A DNA stretch of 17,207 nt from Tardiphaga sp. (GTDB lineage: Bacteria; Pseudomonadota; Alphaproteobacteria; Rhizobiales; Xanthobacteraceae): positions 1 to 17,207 of the forward strand of contig JACMOT010000512.1 in NCBI GenBank assembly GCA_014377915.1, read 5' to 3'. Of this stretch, positions 14,414-17,207 are shown in pieces. The notes below the pieces were generated by a model. The model was not told the origin of the DNA, did not search any database, and worked only from the letters and a program-made list of their open reading frames with translations. Made by a program: the position numbers and the translations under genes. Position 1 is the stretch's first letter; every line of letters begins with the position of its first letter.

Positions 14414-17207
14414 ATGAGCGTCTCAGAACCCTTCATCCGTCGGCCGGTCGCGACCTCGCTGCTCGGGGTTGCGCTGCTGATCGGCGGTGCGCTCGGCTAC
14501 TGGGCGCTGCCGGTATCGGCGCTGCCGCAGGTCGATTTTCCGACCGTGCAGGTCTCGACGCAGCTGCCCGGCGCCAGCCCCGACGTGATCGCCTCGCTGA
14601 TCACCGCGCCGCTGGAGCGCCAGCTCGGCCAGATTCCGTCATTGTCATCGATGACCTCCACCAGCTCGTTCGGCGTCAGCGCTATTTCGCTGCAGTTCGA
14701 CCTCAGCCGCGATATCGACGGCGCCACCCAGGACGTCCAGGCGGCCATCAATGCCGCCGCCGGCGTGTTGCCCAGGAATCTTCCTTATCCGCCGGTCTAC
14801 GCCAAGGTGAACCCGGCCGACGCGCCGGTGATGACGCTGGCGCTGACCTCCGACACCATCTCGCTGCGCGCCATGAGCGATATTTCCGACACGCTGCTGG
14901 CGCAACGCCTCAGCCAGATCTCCGGCGTCGGCCGCGTCGCGGTGCTCGGCGGGCTCAAGCCGGCGGTGCGGGTGCAGGCTGATCTGTCCCGGCTCGCGGC
15001 CTATGGCATCGCCATGGAGGACCTGCGCACGGCAATCGCCGGCGCCAACGTATCCGGCCCGAAAGGGTCGCTGGACGGTGCGCAGCAGGCCTACACTATC
15101 GCCGCCAACGACCAGATTGGCGCCGCCGACGCCTATCGCCCGATCATCGTCGCCTATCGCAACGGCGCGCCGGTGACGATCGGCGACATCGCCCAGATCG
15201 TCGATGGACTCGAAAACGATCGTACCGGCGGCTGGTACCAGGGAACGCCGGCGGTGATCATCGAGATCCAGCGCCAGCCCGGCGCCAATGTCATCGAGGT
15301 GGTGCGCCAGATCAACGAAGAGATCCCCAAGGTGCAGCGATCGATGCCGGCCGGCGTCAAGCTCACGGTGGTCAGCGATCGCACCGTCACCATCCGCGCT
15401 TCCGTGCATGACGTGCAGTTCACGCTGGTGCTGTCGGTACTGCTGGTGACGCTGGTGGTGCTGCTGTTCCTGCGCTCGCTGCGCGCCACGCTGATCGCCG
15501 GCGTGGCGCTGCCGCTGTCGCTGATCACCAGCTTCGGCGTGATGTATTTTGCCGGGTTCAGTCTCGACAATCTCAGCCTGATGGCGCTGACCATCGGCAC
15601 CGGATTCGTGGTCGACGACGCCATTGTCATGATCGAGAATATCGTCCGGCACATGGAGGACGGCGAGAGCCCGATGGAAGCCGCACTAGCCGGCGCCAGC
15701 GAGATCGGTTTCACCGTGATCTCGCTGACGGTGTCGCTGATCGCGGTGTTCATCCCGCTGCTGTTCATGTCCGGGCTGGTCGGCCGCATGTTCCGCGAAT
15801 TCGCGATGACCCTGACCATCGCCGTGATCACTTCGGCCATCGTATCGCTGACGCTGACGCCGATGATGTGTTCGCGGCTGCTCAAGCATTCCGGCGACGA
15901 GTGGCAGGTACCGGGTCTCGCTGCCGTCAGCGCCGGCATCGACGCCATGGTGGCGTTCTATCATCGCACGCTGCTGTGGGTGCTGAAGCATCAGCCGGCG
16001 ACGCTGGTCGTCACCTTCCTGACCATCGTCGCCACGCTCGGCCTCTACATCATCGCGCCGAAAGGTTTTCTGCCGCTGCAGGACACCGCCTCGATCACCG
16101 CGGTCACCGAGGCCGGCGCCGACGTGTCCTTTGCCGAGATGCAGAGCCGGCAGGCGGCCGCGGCGTCCGTCATTCAGGCCGATCCCGATGTCATCAGCGT
16201 CGTGTCGGTGATCGGCGGCGGCACGGTCAATCCGACCACCAATGTCGGCCGTCTGGTGCTGAACCTGCGGCCGCGCAGTGAGCGCAACGATGACATCACC
16301 CGGGTGATCACGCGGCTGAAGCGGAGCGTCGCCGGCATTCCCGGCATGACGGTGTATTTCCAGCCGGTGCAGGACATCCAGATCAGCACCCAGGCGAGCC
16401 GCTCGCAATATCAATACACGCTGACCGGCACGGATGCCGCGCAGGTCACGCTGTGGTCGGACCGACTGGTCGCCGAACTGCGCCGCGATCCGATGTTTCG
16501 CGATGTCTCGTCGGAATCCCAGGCCGGTGGCCTGCGCGCCGCGCTCGACATCAACCGGCAGCGCGCCGGCCAACTCGGCGTCAGCCTGCAGGGCATCAAC
16601 GACACCCTCAACGACGCCTTCGCGCAGCGGCAGATCTCCACTATCTACGGTCAGGCCAACCAGTACCGCGTGGTGCTGGAGGCGCTGCCGTCGCAGCAGC
16701 GCGATCCCGACGTGCTGTCGAAACTATATCTGCCCGGTACGGCCGGCGCGCAGGTGCCGCTGTCGGCGGTGGCCACGCTGACGCGCACCACGGCGCCGCT
16801 GGCGATCTCGCACCAGGCGCAGTTTCCGGCGATCTCGCTGAGCTTCAACCTCGCTCCGGGCGAGGCGCTCGGCGACGCCGTCAACGAAGTCAAGGTGATC
16901 GAGCAGCGGATCGGCATGCCCGGCAGCATCAACGGCCTGTTCGCCGGCGACGCCGCGGAATTCTCCAAGTCGCTGTCGGGCCAGCCCTGGCTGATCCTCG
17001 CGGCGCTGGTGACGATCTACATCGTGCTCGGCGTGCTCTATGAAAGCTACATCCACCCGATCACCATCCTGTCGACGCTGCCGTCGGCCGGCGTCGGCGC
17101 CATCCTGGCCTTGATGGCCACCGGCCAGGATCTGTCGGTGATCGGGTTGATCGGCATCATCCTGCTGATGGGCATCGTGAAGAAGAAGGCGATCATGATG
17201 ATCGACT
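14414..17207 (+). CDS. mdtB: RND multidrug efflux permease, MdtB-like, 3'-partial
   Basis: The first 931 codons of an inner-membrane proton-driven RND pump; the frame is open to the right edge of the window and about 100 codons are probably missing. The start is ATG 14414 (MSVSEPFIRRPVATSLL). The first helix leads into the porter domain with ALPVSALPQVDFPTVQV and LPGASPDVI. Transmembrane helix 4 has the proton-relay pair Asp401-Asp402 in GFVVDDAIVMIENI. FIPLLFMSGLVGRMFREFA and VSLTLTPMMCSRLL follow, and the available end reads GIVKKKAIMMID near the last helices. The wording is closest to MdtB/MdtC-type pumps, and such operons often carry a second pump gene after it, which would lie outside the window. 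The ribosome site before the ATG is poor, and the preceding 208 bp contain a palindromic repeat, so expression relative to the adaptor may be reduced. Confidence 0.92.
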   Translation, partial: MSVSEPFIRRPVATSLLGVALLIGGALGYWALPVSALPQVDFPTVQVSTQLPGASPDVIASLITAPLERQLGQIPSLSSMTSTSSFGVSAISLQFDLSRDIDGATQDVQAAINAAAGVLPRNLPYPPVYAKVNPADAPVMTLALTSDTISLRAMSDISDTLLAQRLSQISGVGRVAVLGGLKPAVRVQADLSRLAAYGIAMEDLRTAIAGANVSGPKGSLDGAQQAYTIAANDQIGAADAYRPIIVAYRNGAPVTIGDIAQIVDGLENDRTGGWYQGTPAVIIEIQRQPGANVIEVVRQINEEIPKVQRSMPAGVKLTVVSDRTVTIRASVHDVQFTLVLSVLLVTLVVLLFLRSLRATLIAGVALPLSLITSFGVMYFAGFSLDNLSLMALTIGTGFVVDDAIVMIENIVRHMEDGESPMEAALAGASEIGFTVISLTVSLIAVFIPLLFMSGLVGRMFREFAMTLTIAVITSAIVSLTLTPMMCSRLLKHSGDEWQVPGLAAVSAGIDAMVAFYHRTLLWVLKHQPATLVVTFLTIVATLGLYIIAPKGFLPLQDTASITAVTEAGADVSFAEMQSRQAAAASVIQADPDVISVVSVIGGGTVNPTTNVGRLVLNLRPRSERNDDITRVITRLKRSVAGIPGMTVYFQPVQDIQISTQASRSQYQYTLTGTDAAQVTLWSDRLVAELRRDPMFRDVSSESQAGGLRAALDINRQRAGQLGVSLQGINDTLNDAFAQRQISTIYGQANQYRVVLEALPSQQRDPDVLSKLYLPGTAGAQVPLSAVATLTRTTAPLAISHQAQFPAISLSFNLAPGEALGDAVNEVKVIEQRIGMPGSINGLFAGDAAEFSKSLSGQPWLILAALVTIYIVLGVLYESYIHPITILSTLPSAGVGAILALMATGQDLSVIGLIGIILLMGIVKKKAIMMID

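Noticed and set aside
14645..15652. A 335-codon frame on the - strand opposite the RND pump gene
   Set aside because: It is made of Asp/His/Arg-rich low-complexity sequence typical of the antisense of RND coding DNA, with no recognisable family.

Overview
The window looks like chromosome of a GC-rich alphaproteobacterium of the Nitrobacteraceae (Bradyrhizobium / Rhodopseudomonas / Afipia type). This is inferred from the gene families (Aap-type amino-acid permease, bradyrhizobial autotransporter barrel, NodT-type efflux lipoprotein), the codon usage and a nested palindromic repeat of a kind common in these genomes. No rRNA, tRNA, CRISPR array, transposase or phage gene was seen.

Layout. (1) 2-979, + strand: the C-terminal beta-barrel of an autotransporter, cut by the window edge and interrupted by one in-frame TAG. 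A GC hairpin lies between it and the convergent metC. (2) 1049-7389: a sulfur and amino-acid block. metC (cystathionine beta-lyase, -) is divergent from aapJ-aapQ-aapM (amino-acid ABC transporter, +), which runs convergently into cysK (cysteine synthase family, -). The transporter ATPase (aapP) is absent and AapM carries a large extra membrane segment. (3) 7486-11014, - strand: a compact three-gene operon transcribed in the order FAD-dependent oxidoreductase (COG2907), DUF1365 protein, Cfa-like SAM methyltransferase. This gene set matches what I recall of the furan-fatty-acid (Ufa) pathway of Rhodobacter and Rhodopseudomonas. The methyltransferase lacks several residues that bind bicarbonate in true cyclopropane synthases. 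(4) 11421-17207, + strand: a tripartite RND efflux operon (outer-membrane lipoprotein, MdtA-like adaptor, MdtB-like pump). The pump runs off the right edge, and an approximately 145-bp nested palindromic repeat sits between adaptor and pump.

How the parts work together. Block 2 plausibly imports amino acids, perhaps sulfur-containing ones, and interconverts or degrades them. Block 3 modifies phospholipid acyl chains in the membrane and is probably linked to oxidative or singlet-oxygen stress. Block 4 exports toxic compounds across both membranes. Blocks 3 and 4 diverge from a 406-bp intergenic region that holds a plausible promoter and several short inverted repeats.

Most of the window is recognisable housekeeping or accessory metabolism. 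The observations most worth following are the Ufa-like operon with its non-canonical Cfa active site, the ATPase-less Aap transporter flanked by two PLP sulfur enzymes, the interrupted autotransporter, and the palindromic element inside the efflux operon.
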